A DNA stretch of 64,000 nt from Anaerolineales bacterium UBA3499 (GCA_002377585.1 DFQC01000038.1:91604-155603); one strand, 5' to 3'; shown: positions 9,193-19,290, numbered from the stretch's first letter. Notes: generated by a model not told the origin, from the letters alone. Numbers and translations: made by a program.

Positions 9193-10386
9193 ATGGTTGA
9201 CAATTTACGCAATCATATTCTACAGGAATTAGAAAACATTAAGTATTCTGGACTGTACAAAGATGAGAGAATAATAAACAGTCCACAGCAATCTAAGATT
9301 TTGGTCAAGGGTGATAAAGAAATAATTAATTTGTGTTCAAACAACTATTTAGGTTTGGCGAACCATCCAGCTATCATTGCAAGTGCTCATGAAAGTCTTG
9401 ACTTGTGGGGTTATGGTATGTCGAGCGTACGTTTTATTTGCGGAACCCAGTCAATACACAAGAGTCTAGAAAATGCCACTAGCACTTTCCTTGGTACTGA
9501 AGACACGATTCTATACACGTCCTGTTTCGATGCCAATGCCGGACTTTATGAGACATTGCTAGGACCAGAAGACGCAATCATTAGTGATGAACTCAACCAT
9601 GCCAGTATCATCGACGGAATCAGATTGTGTAAAGCGACCAAATACAGATTCATCAACGGCGATATGAACGATTTGGAAAAGCAATTAATAGCCTCTCAAT
9701 CCGCTAGATTTCGCATGATAGCTACCGATGGAGTATTTTCCATGGATGGCACCATTGCAAACCTGAGTACAATATGTGACCTAGCAGATAAGCATCAAGC
9801 TATTGTAATGATTGATGATTCGCATGCTGTTGGTGTTCTAGGGCAATCTGGTCGCGGAACTCATGAATACTGTGGAGTCATGGGACGAGTCGATATTATT
9901 ACTGGCACATATGGAAAGGCACTTGGAGGAGCAAGCGGTGGATATACTAGTGGCCCACGTGAAATCATATCTCTCTTAAGACAACGTTCTAGACCTTACC
10001 TATTCTCTAATACTTTATCCCCAAGTATAGTAAGTGCATCATTAACATCTTTAGAGATGTTATCGCAATCCACTGAGTTGCGCGAAAAACTAGAATCAAA
10101 CACCTCATATTTTAGAAAAGGCATATCTGAAATAGGTTTTGAAACACCGGACGGTGAACATCCCATATTACCTATTATGCTAGGAGATGCACTAGCCGCA
10201 CACAACATAGCTGAACGTCTCCTAGAACTTGGAGTATACGTCATAGGCTTTTCTTATCCAGTTGTACCCAAAGACAAAGCCCGCATACGTGTTCAGATAT
10301 CCGCTGCTCACACTCAAAATGATTTAGATGAAGCACTTAAAGCCTTTGAGCAAGTTATGAGGGAAATTTCCAGTACTTCCCTATGA
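9193..10386 (+). CDS. kbl: 2-amino-3-ketobutyrate CoA ligase (glycine C-acetyltransferase)
   Basis: A 397-residue PLP enzyme of the alpha-oxoamine synthase family. The PLP lysine is K242 in [17 protein letters not shown] (207-214) supplies the Asp and His that contact the cofactor; NNYLGLA near 50 is the family N-terminal signature. It splits 2-amino-3-ketobutyrate with CoA into glycine and acetyl-CoA. The ATG is immediately after the tdh stop, with GGAGAG inside the end of tdh as the ribosome site. Related KAPA synthase (BioF) and ALA synthase are excluded mainly by the tdh neighbour. Confidence 0.95.
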   Translation: MVDNLRNHILQELENIKYSGLYKDERIINSPQQSKILVKGDKEIINLCSNNYLGLANHPAIIASAHESLDLWGYGMSSVRFICGTQSIHKSLENATSTFLGTEDTILYTSCFDANAGLYETLLGPEDAIISDELNHASIIDGIRLCKATKYRFINGDMNDLEKQLIASQSARFRMIATDGVFSMDGTIANLSTICDLADKHQAIVMIDDSHAVGVLGQSGRGTHEYCGVMGRVDIITGTYGKALGGASGGYTSGPREIISLLRQRSRPYLFSNTLSPSIVSASLTSLEMLSQSTELREKLESNTSYFRKGISEIGFETPDGEHPILPIMLGDALAAHNIAERLLELGVYVIGFSYPVVPKDKARIRVQISAAHTQNDLDEALKAFEQVMREISSTSL

Positions 10387-10394
10387 CATTTAAC

Positions 10395-11390
10395 CTACTT
10401 GCTTGGTGCAAATGTATCCATCATCAGATAAGGATCTCCTAGTGGATATAGGATAGGACAAGTACATCCACTTTTAACGTACTCATTTACACGCTCTCGA
10501 ACTTCATCCGGTGTGCCAGTAGCACTAATACTCAAAACAAACTCATCAGGCACATATTGCATAGCTTCTATAATTTGATCCTTGCTAGCAGGCCATCCCA
10601 ATATTTGCTGAACTTTTTCAACGATATCAGCAGACACGCCCGAGGCTTGGGCAATATGCGGTTGTTGTGCCAAATATTGAGTAAGCAACGTTTTAGCCCC
10701 CTCAATAGCTTTTGCTCGATCATCGTGTACTGAACACACTATTAATTGTGGCCGATCAATTTCATCTAAGTGACGACCAGCACGTTTGGCACCATCTTCC
10801 AATTGCTGCATGGCCCTGTCATTATAATTTGGGGGAACACAATAATTTAGAACAACACCATCGGCAATCTCACCTGTGAGCTCCATCATTTTTGGTCCAG
10901 TTGCACCTATATAGATTGGTACATTCCTTGCCTCTGATCGACCATGCACTACATCGAGCTCTACACCTTTAAGTTGATGAAATTCGCCCGTAAAAGTAAC
11001 ATTCTCAAGTGCTAGTAACTTGCGTAACAGCTCAACAGTCTCTCTCATGGCCAAAAGAGGTTTGCGGCGATGAATTCCTACATTGGATGCCAACGGATCC
11101 CACCACGCTCCTATACCACAAATAATCCGATCAGGTGCGAGATCATCTAAAGTAAGTAAGGTCGATGCTAATAATCCAATATTACGTGTCCAATTATTTA
11201 TTACACCGGAACCCACCTTCAGAGTAGATGTATGTGCTGCAAACGCAGCCATGGGTACAATCGCATCCCTGACTAACCTACTTTCTGCCTGCCACACTGC
11301 TTCAAAACCTTTCTTCTCTGCATACTGAGCATATTTTATGCCCTCAGCTAGAGAATGTGCATCTTGCAGATAAAGTGCTACCCTATCCAT
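10395..11390 (-). CDS. LLM-class F420-dependent oxidoreductase (MER-like)
   Basis: A 331-residue luciferase-like TIM barrel. Features of the F420-using branch include [12 protein letters not shown] with a non-prolyl cis-peptide region near residue 60, the central CGIGAWWDP loop, and [24 protein letters not shown], typical of Mer-like enzymes and mycobacterial LLM reductases. Substrate unknown. The start follows a strong AGGAGGTGG. It is last in the minus-strand F420 cluster, 16 nt after cofC, which supports F420 over FMN as cofactor. Confidence 0.85.
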   Translation of the reverse strand: MDRVALYLQDAHSLAEGIKYAQYAEKKGFEAVWQAESRLVRDAIVPMAAFAAHTSTLKVGSGVINNWTRNIGLLASTLLTLDDLAPDRIICGIGAWWDPLASNVGIHRRKPLLAMRETVELLRKLLALENVTFTGEFHQLKGVELDVVHGRSEARNVPIYIGATGPKMMELTGEIADGVVLNYCVPPNYNDRAMQQLEDGAKRAGRHLDEIDRPQLIVCSVHDDRAKAIEGAKTLLTQYLAQQPHIAQASGVSADIVEKVQQILGWPASKDQIIEAMQYVPDEFVLSISATGTPDEVRERVNEYVKSGCTCPILYPLGDPYLMMDTFAPSK

Positions 11391-11406
11391 TTGTCTCCAC
11401 CTCCTA

Positions 11407-12015
11407 TTATTGAGTGTTTAAAACTACATTTTGCAGTCGTCTTAGATCATCTGGATCATCAATATCAAATGCAACATTAGACAGACGGTATACATGTAAT
11501 TTAGCTTTAATACGTTTTGCTTCCACCTTGTGACTTGACAGACTGTCTCTTCCAAACTTGTATCGTAACACGCCAGGTGGTCTTATGAAAAGCGCATTAG
11601 TTCCTACACCATGTTGATCAGGTACAATCCTGACCAACCTATTAGAATCGTCTGCATCGACGATTTTTTCAACATCTGCTATTGTCAATAATGGCAAATC
11701 TGAAGGAAGAACCAGCAAACCGGTAGCACCATGCGCCAATGTCACTGATGTTGCTTGATGTAACGCACTATTGAGATCTGAAGGGCTATCTTCTTGAACT
11801 GTGAAAACTGCCTGCTTGTCAGCCAATCGCAAAACACTTCTATCATTACTTATCACTATAGTGTTTTCAATTAATTCCGATTCGTTCAGTGTCCTTAGAG
11901 TACTTAATAGTAAACTACTAATAAGATCTCGCCTTGCATCTGCAGACAGCACATCCGATAAACGGCTTTTACTAATATCTAAATTTTTCACCGGAACAAT
12001 TGCCCAGTTAGCCAT
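11407..12015 (-). CDS. cofC: 2-phospho-L-lactate / phosphoenolpyruvate guanylyltransferase
   Basis: About 202 residues. The N-terminus [17 protein letters not shown] is the CofC/FbiD nucleotide-binding loop, followed by [17 protein letters not shown] (the DxP site binding GTP-Mg). The NALFIRPP loop and a C-terminal [11 protein letters not shown] complete the fold. It joins GTP to 2-phospholactate, PEP or 3-phosphoglycerate to give the GDP-activated side chain of F420. Two starts are possible: ATG at 12015, or TTG at 12024 overlapping the cofD stop; the GGAG lies 13 or 4 nt upstream respectively. I chose the ATG because the family begins with this tryptophan segment. Confidence 0.9.
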   Translation of the reverse strand: MANWAIVPVKNLDISKSRLSDVLSADARRDLISSLLLSTLRTLNESELIENTIVISNDRSVLRLADKQAVFTVQEDSPSDLNSALHQATSVTLAHGATGLLVLPSDLPLLTIADVEKIVDADDSNRLVRIVPDQHGVGTNALFIRPPGVLRYKFGRDSLSSHKVEAKRIKAKLHVYRLSNVAFDIDDPDDLRRLQNVVLNTQ

Positions 12016-12020
12016 GATAT

Positions 12021-12983
12021 TCAATTATCTCCGACTTTAATTTCATGAGCAAAATCCATAATATTGTTCGCAAGACTTTTCTTGACTTTTAAAGACGTCA
12101 TAATCGTATCCGTTACTAGTACACGTTGTCCTATGTCTTCTATTTTGCTTGCTTCAGCGGCATCTTTTTTGTCGATAACAAAACCATCTGCAATATCTTT
12201 ATACTCTAGAGCGACAGAGACCGCAGATGGAGTGTACCCCAATTCACGCATCATCTTAGCAGCTGGACCCTTGATTGCTTGACCATCTACTATTGGAGAC
12301 ACCGCTATTATGGGCACCGCAATATCACGCAATTGATCCCGTATACCTCCTAGAGACAATATAGGAGCTATACTAACATACGGATTGGAGGGACAAATTA
12401 TTACTGCTTCCAGATCTTTTGCCTTCAAAGATTCAGATGCAAGCGGATTGAACACAGCAGTTTGCACACCCTCAAATTCAAATCCTAGCACTTTGGGTGA
12501 ACAGCCAAGATGAACAAAATACTCCTGAAATGGGAGGAACCCTTCATCTGTGTCTACCATAGTCCGCACAGGATCATCAGTCATTGGTAATATCCGCACA
12601 TCAGTTCCCATAATTCTACAAAAGTCTGCTGTGATATCACTCAATTTATCATTAGCATTCATACGATATGTCCGATGAATATGTGTTGCTAAATCACGGT
12701 CACCTAAGCTAAACCAAGTCTCACCGCCTATTTCCCGTAGTGCTTCTAGAAAGTTCCAGCTTTCTGACTGTAGACCCCAACCTGTCTCAACATTGTTTAG
12801 GTCACATAACGTGTACATGACTGTATCCAAATCTGGACATATATACAGACCCAAATGTTCAAAATCGTCAGCCGTATTTACCACAACAGTCAACTTGTTC
12901 GATTCAAGGACTTCTGCCAATCCTTTAGTCAATTTAGCACCACCTACTCCACCAGCCAGAGCTACAACTGAACCTATAGCCAC
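12021..12983 (-). CDS. cofD: 2-phospho-L-lactate transferase (F420-0 or dehydro-F420-0 synthase)
   Basis: A 320-residue CofD/FbiA protein of normal length. GGVGGAKL (11-18) binds the GDP moiety, NTADDFEHLGLYICPDLDT is the next conserved block, and NPYVSIAPIL is the late signature. It transfers the phospholactate or enolpyruvyl phosphate group from the CofC product to Fo. Start is GTG, overlapping the last codons of the upstream nitroreductase by 10 nt; its end abuts cofC, so the three genes are tightly coupled. Fo synthase (cofG/cofH or fbiC) is not in this window. Confidence 0.94.
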   Translation of the reverse strand: MAIGSVVALAGGVGGAKLTKGLAEVLESNKLTVVVNTADDFEHLGLYICPDLDTVMYTLCDLNNVETGWGLQSESWNFLEALREIGGETWFSLGDRDLATHIHRTYRMNANDKLSDITADFCRIMGTDVRILPMTDDPVRTMVDTDEGFLPFQEYFVHLGCSPKVLGFEFEGVQTAVFNPLASESLKAKDLEAVIICPSNPYVSIAPILSLGGIRDQLRDIAVPIIAVSPIVDGQAIKGPAAKMMRELGYTPSAVSVALEYKDIADGFVIDKKDAAEASKIEDIGQRVLVTDTIMTSLKVKKSLANNIMDFAHEIKVGDN

Positions 12984-13570
12984 TTAGTAACCTTCGACAA
13001 TGAAAAACGAGACGGTGTCTTACCATCTTCATCTGGGTAACCTAACGTAACCAGGGCTTGTGGATACCAATTCTGTGGCAGTTTTAGAGTGTCTATCACT
13101 GTTTTAGTACAGAACAAAGGAGCACACCTCCAACAAGCACCTAATCCCATCTCATGAGCTGACAACAATAAATTTTGCACCGCCATAGCCGTACTCTGAA
13201 CGGCCATCATTAGCTCAGCACTACTTCTATGTCCATCCACATACACATCCATATCAGACATAGTTAAGCAAACTACAATGACTATTGGTGATCCAACAAT
13301 TAATTGTATAGATTTAGCAACATCGCGCTCAATAATTTCGGGATCATCACCATCGTTGGTGCGGTCAACACGCAATTTATTGCCCATTGCATTAGCAAGA
13401 TTTTCTTTGTGAAAGGCCTTTTGTAACACTGCAAACCTCCAAGGTTGCTTATTATGTGCAGAAGGAGCCCATGTAGCAGCTTCAAGCAACTTATTTAAAA
13501 CATCATCTTGCACCGTATCAGTGAGATAACGACGAATCGAACGACGGCTTTTCAATACCTGCTCAAACAT
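12974..13570 (-). CDS. Nitroreductase-family flavoprotein, candidate dehydro-F420-0 reductase
   Basis: A 198-residue NfsB-like FMN protein. It begins with RRSIRRY and the phosphate-binding APSAHNKQPW block (about 36-45), has a central amphipathic helical region, and a late GLGACWRCA / LVTLGYP segment. Its order of blocks resembles the C-terminal domain of mycobacterial FbiB, which reduces dehydro-F420-0. The gene overlaps cofD by 10 nt, and cofE is a separate gene three genes upstream in the same cluster. I therefore infer that it does the FbiB-C job as a stand-alone protein. An unrelated nitroreductase is possible. Confidence 0.8.
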   Translation of the reverse strand: MFEQVLKSRRSIRRYLTDTVQDDVLNKLLEAATWAPSAHNKQPWRFAVLQKAFHKENLANAMGNKLRVDRTNDGDDPEIIERDVAKSIQLIVGSPIVIVVCLTMSDMDVYVDGHRSSAELMMAVQSTAMAVQNLLLSAHEMGLGACWRCAPLFCTKTVIDTLKLPQNWYPQALVTLGYPDEDGKTPSRFSLSKVTKWL

Positions 13571-13622
13571 GAAGAACCTGCCTGGCTATATCATTCATCC
13601 CAACTAATATTCCTAACGAATT

Positions 13623-14792
13623 TCATTTATCATAACTATCTAATAGTTTTGAAGCTATTATCTCAGATATGTACCTGTTGCCCTCGGGCATCAAATGTAT
13701 AGAGTCGGCTCGGTATTGATCTATATCAACAGCATGCAAATCGACAAGAATGAACTCATCGAAATTACCAAATCGTTTTATCAAGCTTGAACCTAGTATA
13801 TCTCCTCTAAGTGCAAGTCTCTGCATTAAATCATCCGATGTGCTGGCATCACTAATTTCAGATCCAGCAAGTTGGCTAGCCGGACTAGGTTGTAGAATAG
13901 CAACAACTTTTGTTCCATTTCGCAGTACATCTGCTACAAACTCTACATACATTTGCACAAAATCCTCGGTCGCTTCATTGGCATCAGTATTCTTATCAAT
14001 AGTTACCACTACTCTATTTATTGATTCCATCATATTAATATAAGATGTTTGTCCTTCTAAAAACTCCATTACGACATGAATCAACAACGAAACATCTCGA
14101 AGTTTGGTATTGATAGGCAACCACAACTGACACCAATCGCCAATACCATTGTATCCTGCATGAATCACCAAAACATCAAACTTGTACATCTTAGAAAAAT
14201 GTCTGAAACGACGTATTCCACAATCAAGACCTGCCCCTTCCAAGCCCAAATTAGCGACTCTGAAGCTATGATGATCATTGGTATTGACATACACATTAAG
14301 ATGTTCCTCAAAATATGCTGGCCAAGCCTCCCACCAATCAACACCATTCCCATAGGTTGTACTACCTCCGATAGCCGCTATATAGTGGGTGTCTTCTGGT
14401 TTGATAATCGAAATAACCGGCCCCCTATACCCAATATAATTCATGCCAACATGTAATGGAGATGGGGTATGTTTAGAACTTAAGCTTCGTAGACCAACCT
14501 CAACAGTAACAAAAAGCCAAACAAAAAACATCAATGCCATCAAAGAAAGATAAGGACCACCATTCAGTAACCTCATAGCCCTAATTCTCACCGGACCACT
14601 TAGCAAGACAATACTTGCAATGGAAATACCGAGTGACGGCAATATCATTCCTACAATCCAGTTGTTTGAATATGGTAAAAAAGCAAGCCATGATCCAGAT
14701 TGACCAATGGCGCTTTCGGATTGGTGCAATAGCGAAAATAAAAATGGCAGAAATATAACAGCCAGACCAACCATCTTTACTGTTTTACTCAT
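13623..14792 (-). CDS. SGNH/GDSL-family hydrolase with N-terminal membrane helices
   Basis: 389 residues. Two or three hydrophobic helices occupy about residues 5-120. A periplasmic SGNH domain follows: IGGSTTYGNG (block I, nucleophile Ser in GGST), NLGLEGAG (block II Gly), VIHAGYNGIGD (block III Asn), and DSIHLMPEG (block V Asp and His). Such proteins are esterases or O-acyl transferases acting on sugars or lipids; the substrate is unknown. It sits inside the F420 cluster between the nitroreductase and the PPOX-type gene, with 52 and 102 nt gaps. No Shine-Dalgarno is evident. Confidence 0.75.
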   Translation of the reverse strand: MSKTVKMVGLAVIFLPFLFSLLHQSESAIGQSGSWLAFLPYSNNWIVGMILPSLGISIASIVLLSGPVRIRAMRLLNGGPYLSLMALMFFVWLFVTVEVGLRSLSSKHTPSPLHVGMNYIGYRGPVISIIKPEDTHYIAAIGGSTTYGNGVDWWEAWPAYFEEHLNVYVNTNDHHSFRVANLGLEGAGLDCGIRRFRHFSKMYKFDVLVIHAGYNGIGDWCQLWLPINTKLRDVSLLIHVVMEFLEGQTSYINMMESINRVVVTIDKNTDANEATEDFVQMYVEFVADVLRNGTKVVAILQPSPASQLAGSEISDASTSDDLMQRLALRGDILGSSLIKRFGNFDEFILVDLHAVDIDQYRADSIHLMPEGNRYISEIIASKLLDSYDK

Positions 14793-14894
14793 AGTCAGAT
14801 TAAATTTTTGATTTGTATTACTAGAATCGATACAATACTAAAAAAGTCAGTTGACACATGTCCAACATGAACATGTTTTACATGAATGGTCATC

Positions 14895-15293
14895 TTATCC
14901 CATGGATGAGATCAATTTAGGAACAAACTTGTAGGTTACTCTGATTTCACCCTTGTAACCATCATACGGTCCACCTGTATATTTCATAGAAAGATAATCA
15001 ATCATCTCACGTGCACCCTCCTCTGTGATTTCGACAACTCGGCCACGTATCTGAATGTAACGATATGGATTTTCAGGGTCTGAAATCGCCATCGCTACTA
15101 AACCACTACGACGCATAACTCTGTCTTTCACCCTATCGCGCGCACTGTTCAATACTATATATTCACCATCATAATCAAACCACAAAGGTGTAACGTGAGG
15201 AGTTCCATCTTTCAATGACAAAGCTAAGTTCGCAAATGCTTTTTTGTCCCAAGATAAGAGATCTTGATATTTTTGTGGTATTGCACTCGCCAT
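14895..15293 (-). CDS. PPOX-class F420-dependent enzyme (FDOR-B, Rv1155-like)
   Basis: 132 residues with the split beta-barrel of pyridoxamine-phosphate-oxidase-like proteins: PHVTPLWFDYDGEYI, VLNSARDRVKDR (phosphate-binding Arg/Lys), and YRYIQIRGRVVEI. These match the F420-binding FDOR-B subgroup (TIGR03618-like). Members reduce quinones, biliverdin or unknown substrates with F420H2. Good ribosome site AGGAGG. It lies 12 nt downstream of cofE, consistent with the cofactor assignment. Substrate not predictable. Confidence 0.85.
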   Translation of the reverse strand: MASAIPQKYQDLLSWDKKAFANLALSLKDGTPHVTPLWFDYDGEYIVLNSARDRVKDRVMRRSGLVAMAISDPENPYRYIQIRGRVVEITEEGAREMIDYLSMKYTGGPYDGYKGEIRVTYKFVPKLISSMG

Positions 15294-15305
15294 AAAACCT
15301 CCTGA

Positions 15306-16079
15306 TTATCGAAATAGATCTTGTTGTTTGTTACGCAATAAATCAGATGCCTTTCCTTCAGACAATGGATAAGGCAATCCCCTAACATGTACTACTGGGC
15401 GCATTTCATTGCCCTGACCCATTAGCAACGAAGCAGCAGCTGCAATCTCATCCGCTAGACCAACTTGCGTTGTCTTAAGATCCGCTCCAAAAATGTCAGG
15501 ACAACCACGCAAATCTAGTAAAGCAGGTATCCCAGAAGAACCCAAAGCCAATCCTACTGTGCCATTTCGCCAAGCACGACCATGACTATCATTAATTATT
15601 ATCCCTACGCAAATACCAGCTTCTGTCTGTATTCTATTCTGAATTTCACTACAAATACGATCTGGATCAGTAGGTAGAAGCAATACGCGAGAACGTCCCT
15701 CAATATGATCAATATTAGAACTATCTACTCCAGCATTAGCTGCAACAAAACCAAGACGATGCTCCGTCACTAAGATGCCTTTGCTTTTACGTACAACCTC
15801 ACTAGATTCTGACAAAATAACTTCTACTAACCTAGGATCTTTGTCAACTTCATCTGCCAAACAACAAGCATATTCTGACGGAATAATATCTTCCAAATCT
15901 ACATATCTATCCTCTGCCTTTGAAACAATTTTGTGAGTTATAACAATAACATCCCCTGGTTCTAACACAATACTAGTACGATCCAAGGCAGTGGATACTA
16001 TCGTCATAATATCATCCCCTGGACCTACTGCGGGTATATCCGATAGTGCCGTCAACACAATCTGGCCTATAGCATTCAT
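15306..16079 (-). CDS. cofE: Coenzyme F420-0:L-glutamate ligase
   Basis: A 257-residue CofE/FbiB-N protein. Recognisable blocks are the N-terminal IPAVGPGDD, VIVITHKIVSKAED, VRKSKGILVTEHRLGFVAANAGVD split over two strands, and IINDSHGRAWRNGTVGLALG, where Asp and His help bind Mn/Mg and GTP. It adds glutamates to F420-0 with GTP. Unlike actinobacterial FbiB it has no fused nitroreductase domain; a separate nitroreductase gene lies three genes downstream. The start has no clear Shine-Dalgarno. Confidence 0.93.
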   Translation of the reverse strand: MNAIGQIVLTALSDIPAVGPGDDIMTIVSTALDRTSIVLEPGDVIVITHKIVSKAEDRYVDLEDIIPSEYACCLADEVDKDPRLVEVILSESSEVVRKSKGILVTEHRLGFVAANAGVDSSNIDHIEGRSRVLLLPTDPDRICSEIQNRIQTEAGICVGIIINDSHGRAWRNGTVGLALGSSGIPALLDLRGCPDIFGADLKTTQVGLADEIAAAASLLMGQGNEMRPVVHVRGLPYPLSEGKASDLLRNKQQDLFR

Positions 16080-16135
16080 GATTAAGAATTGTAAGTACTC
16101 AAATCAAAGACAAGACAGGTCCAATGCAACTTGTT

Positions 16136-16810
16136 TTATTTTTCAAGTCGAGTAATACCAGTTACTCTAATTCCTGCATCCCTAATCTTGTAAAGTTTGT
16201 TCAAACTAATGAGAACTGGAGTCAAAGATTCAATTGCAATAGCATTTACTAATAAACCTGCATGGATGCCAGACATACCAGCGGCTTCAACCAGAGTAAT
16301 CACCTCTTCGCAGGCTGATGCGTCATTGCCACAAACTAACACATCACAATCAATATCCCTTTCCGGATCTTGCAGATGAGCAGCTGAGATATTTTGAAAT
16401 GCAGATACTACCTTAACATCAGAGCCTAAAATTTCTTGTGCCTCCAAACTCGCAGCACCACCTGCAGGGATATGAACCTGATCCACCTTAGGGGGCATTA
16501 ACGGCACTGTAACATCTATCAAAATTTTTCCATGCAGATTTTCCTTCAAATCCAATAATGTTTCTCGATGTGCACTATATGGAACCGTGAGAACAACAAC
16601 CTCAGATACCTTTACAGCAGACAAATTATCCTCTCCAACGAGCTGAGGTTTTGTATCGGGAATATTGATATTAAGCTCGGCAGCTTTACCTAAAGCTTTA
16701 TCTAAAGTCCGAGACCCAATAGTGACGTGGTATCCAGAATATGCCCAACGCAAGGCTAGCCCACTACCTTCTGCACCGGTTCCGCCAATAATTGATATTG
16801 AAGGCAACAT
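16136..16810 (-). CDS. fno: NADPH:coenzyme F420 oxidoreductase
   Basis: 224 residues, normal for Fno/NpdG. The N-terminal Rossmann motif is IIGGTGAEGSGLALRW with GSR (33-35) selecting the NADPH phosphate; VVLTVPY and VPAGGAASLEAQ-like blocks follow, and VSAFQNISAAHL is the F420-side signature. It moves hydride between NADPH and F420, tying F420 to central redox. It lies 56 nt upstream of cofE in the same direction. Confidence 0.93.
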   Translation of the reverse strand: MLPSISIIGGTGAEGSGLALRWAYSGYHVTIGSRTLDKALGKAAELNINIPDTKPQLVGEDNLSAVKVSEVVVLTVPYSAHRETLLDLKENLHGKILIDVTVPLMPPKVDQVHIPAGGAASLEAQEILGSDVKVVSAFQNISAAHLQDPERDIDCDVLVCGNDASACEEVITLVEAAGMSGIHAGLLVNAIAIESLTPVLISLNKLYKIRDAGIRVTGITRLEK

Positions 16811-16821
16811 AAATTTTCACC

Positions 16822-18165
16822 CTATTCAGTATTATAAAATCGCTTCCAAGCTGCAGCAGCCAGCTCCCTACTCCGCTGGGTAATTTCAATTTCATCAAGA
16901 AACAAAAGTTGTCTGTCTCGCATAAGCACTTTGCCAGCACATATAGTGGTATTTACCATCCCAGATTCGAATCCAAAAATTATATGCCAAGGCAAATTTC
17001 CATAGGTAAGTGGGGTTGTCGGCTCATAATCCACAATTATTATATCGGCATATGCGCCTACTTCAAGCACACCTACAGGCGCTGTATTAAACAATTGACT
17101 TGCTAAATCTGCATTATTGCTAACACCCATATCGACTATAGCATTACCTGAAACCATGCGGGGATCCTTATGAGCCACCTTATGAAGCAAATAAGTCATT
17201 TTCCATTCTGACCACATGTTATTTGAAAACCCATCATTTCCAAGACCGACTCGCACACCTTTCTTGAGCATTTGCTCAACTTCAGCTACCCCAACGCCAT
17301 TGTTCATATTCGAGCGAGGTTGATGTGTCACCCATGTTTCAGTCTCAGATATAATATCTATCTCTGCTGGACTTAAATACACACAATGCGCAGCAATAGT
17401 GTCTGGACCTAGTATTCCAAATCTATGTAAACGTTCAACTACCGGCAATCCTGACCTATCCAGACTATTTTCTTGATCAGCATTGTGTTCCGCGACGTGT
17501 ATATGAAAACCAACTCCACTAGGCACAGCCATGGCACAAGCTTCAAGTGTAGCATCACTAAGTGACATGGAAGCATGCAAACCAAACATTGCTCTAAGAC
17601 GATCATTCAAGTATCCATCACCTATTGATTTAATGAATCGCAAGTTCTCATTTATGCCTGCTTTTGTATAACTTATCCCATGTCTATCAGAAACTTCATA
17701 GCATAGTACCGAACGCAGGCCAGCTTGCTGCACAGCTTCAGCAATAATAGCAAGGGAACCCTCCACATGAAAAGCACTAGCATGGTGATCGATTAAAGTA
17801 GTAGTGCCATGTTTGATTGCATCCACAAGACAGACAAGAGCACTGAATCTAACATCTTCTTCGGTCAATATCTGGTCCAATTTCCACCAAAGACGTTGCA
17901 ATATTTCTGGAAAATCTACTGGGGGACTGCCAGGTATGGACAATCCTCGCGCAAATGCGCCGTAAAAATGAGTATGAGCACATATGTTGCCTGGCATCAC
18001 CAAATTACCGCACGCATCAATTACTTCCTGACCTTGATACCTATCCAACAAATCACTTGTATCACCTATATCAACTATACGGTCATTCTCAACCAACAGC
18101 GCACCATCTTTAATGATCCTGCCATCATGTCCCCAAATCACAAGTTGACCGTTAACGATCAGCAT
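16822..18165 (-). CDS. ssnA: SsnA-like metal-dependent aminohydrolase
   Basis: 447 residues of the amidohydrolase superfamily. CAHTHFYGAFARG supplies the HxH metal ligands, LIDHHAS is the conserved block of the SsnA group, HIHVAEH gives the third His, IAAHCVY the fourth and LGNDGFSNN the Asp. Relatives include SsnA, S-adenosylhomocysteine/guanine deaminases and chlorohydrolases; the LWWKLDQ and VLCYEVSDRHG segments point to SsnA, whose physiological substrate is unclear. It lies 11 nt upstream of fno. Good ribosome site AGAGGT. Confidence 0.82.
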   Translation of the reverse strand: MLIVNGQLVIWGHDGRIIKDGALLVENDRIVDIGDTSDLLDRYQGQEVIDACGNLVMPGNICAHTHFYGAFARGLSIPGSPPVDFPEILQRLWWKLDQILTEEDVRFSALVCLVDAIKHGTTTLIDHHASAFHVEGSLAIIAEAVQQAGLRSVLCYEVSDRHGISYTKAGINENLRFIKSIGDGYLNDRLRAMFGLHASMSLSDATLEACAMAVPSGVGFHIHVAEHNADQENSLDRSGLPVVERLHRFGILGPDTIAAHCVYLSPAEIDIISETETWVTHQPRSNMNNGVGVAEVEQMLKKGVRVGLGNDGFSNNMWSEWKMTYLLHKVAHKDPRMVSGNAIVDMGVSNNADLASQLFNTAPVGVLEVGAYADIIIVDYEPTTPLTYGNLPWHIIFGFESGMVNTTICAGKVLMRDRQLLFLDEIEITQRSRELAAAAWKRFYNTE

Positions 18166-18330
18166 TTATATACCTCTGCACATGTTAGTCTAAATATAAA
18201 CTCACTATAACCTAGCACAACCACCAACTATTAGTATCATACCCTTTCAAAAGTGTTGGACAAACATTCCGAGATTGTAACATAGACATACTATGGTAAC
18301 TGACCTGCAATATGCAGACAAATACTTTCT

Positions 18331-19116
18331 TTATTGGTCGGCTCCCAATCTCTCATTTCTCACATAACATAGTATGCCATTTGCAACACCTTGAGCCACT
18401 GTAGATGAATTGTTAGTCAACATGTCTCGATCAAGGTTCATGAATCCAACCTCGATGATTGCAGCAGGGGTTTCCGCATCTAATTCACGAAATGCATGAT
18501 AATACTCCATGTCATATGTAATACTGCCTGCATGGAAATTCATTTTAGTGACTGATTCATAATGACTTATAAGACAGTTAACCAGTCGATTAGATTCTAT
18601 TGGTGTCTGTGTCTCCAATGATGCAGTGACCTTGTAGCCTGTAGCCTGCTCATTTATATATTCACACGAATCAGAATGTATAGAAACAAGAGCACTAGCT
18701 GCGTAATCATTCAAACGATCATCAAATTCATCAAGAATGTCTACATCATAACCCGTCGAATATAATATATCCTTGACTTGTTCTGCAATATTCAAGTTTA
18801 TCTCCACCTCAGTAAGACCATCTGGACATACTGCGCCCGAGTCACTACCACTATGACCAGCAACAATGCCAACAAGCTCTCTAGGTTCTGGTGTAACAGT
18901 AGGGGGTACAGGACTGGCATTACGACCTACCCGCGTAGCCATGGCTCGGGCAATATCGCGAGCCGCACTACGAGGCAGTACTGAAGCAGGTGTCCACAAC
19001 GTAAAAGCAGTTGCAACAACCATCCCCACCAATAATACTGTTCCTATGTATCTGACTATATCTCGGAATCTGTTCCCGAAACCAGTTTTCTGATTTGGCA
19101 AGTCTTCAAAATCCAT
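18331..19116 (-). CDS. N-acetylmuramoyl-L-alanine amidase (Amidase_3) with membrane anchor
   Basis: 261 residues from the ATG at 19116, preferred because TAGGA lies 8 nt upstream; a TTG at 19152 would add 12 residues. One membrane helix (IGTVLLVGMVVATAFTLW) precedes a short linker and the Amidase_3 domain. Zinc ligands are His in VAGHSGSDSG, Glu in TEVEINLN and His in VSIHSDS; the catalytic Glu is in IIEVGFMN near the end. It would cleave the amide between MurNAc and L-Ala during wall remodelling. Some family-typical Asn residues after GHSG are shortened. Confidence 0.88.
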   Translation of the reverse strand: MDFEDLPNQKTGFGNRFRDIVRYIGTVLLVGMVVATAFTLWTPASVLPRSAARDIARAMATRVGRNASPVPPTVTPEPRELVGIVAGHSGSDSGAVCPDGLTEVEINLNIAEQVKDILYSTGYDVDILDEFDDRLNDYAASALVSIHSDSCEYINEQATGYKVTASLETQTPIESNRLVNCLISHYESVTKMNFHAGSITYDMEYYHAFRELDAETPAAIIEVGFMNLDRDMLTNNSSTVAQGVANGILCYVRNERLGADQ

Positions 19117-19290
19117 ATAGCTAATCCTACCCTCATGTGTCTTTCCAGACAAATCATCTTGTCAGTATGTCGCAAGAATAGTGCCGGACATTACTCAAAG
19201 TTACAAATTCAAATAGTTGACATACACGCACACAACCTTATAATAATCATGTAGCAATAGTTGCATATTATAGAACTTGGATAAGAATAA

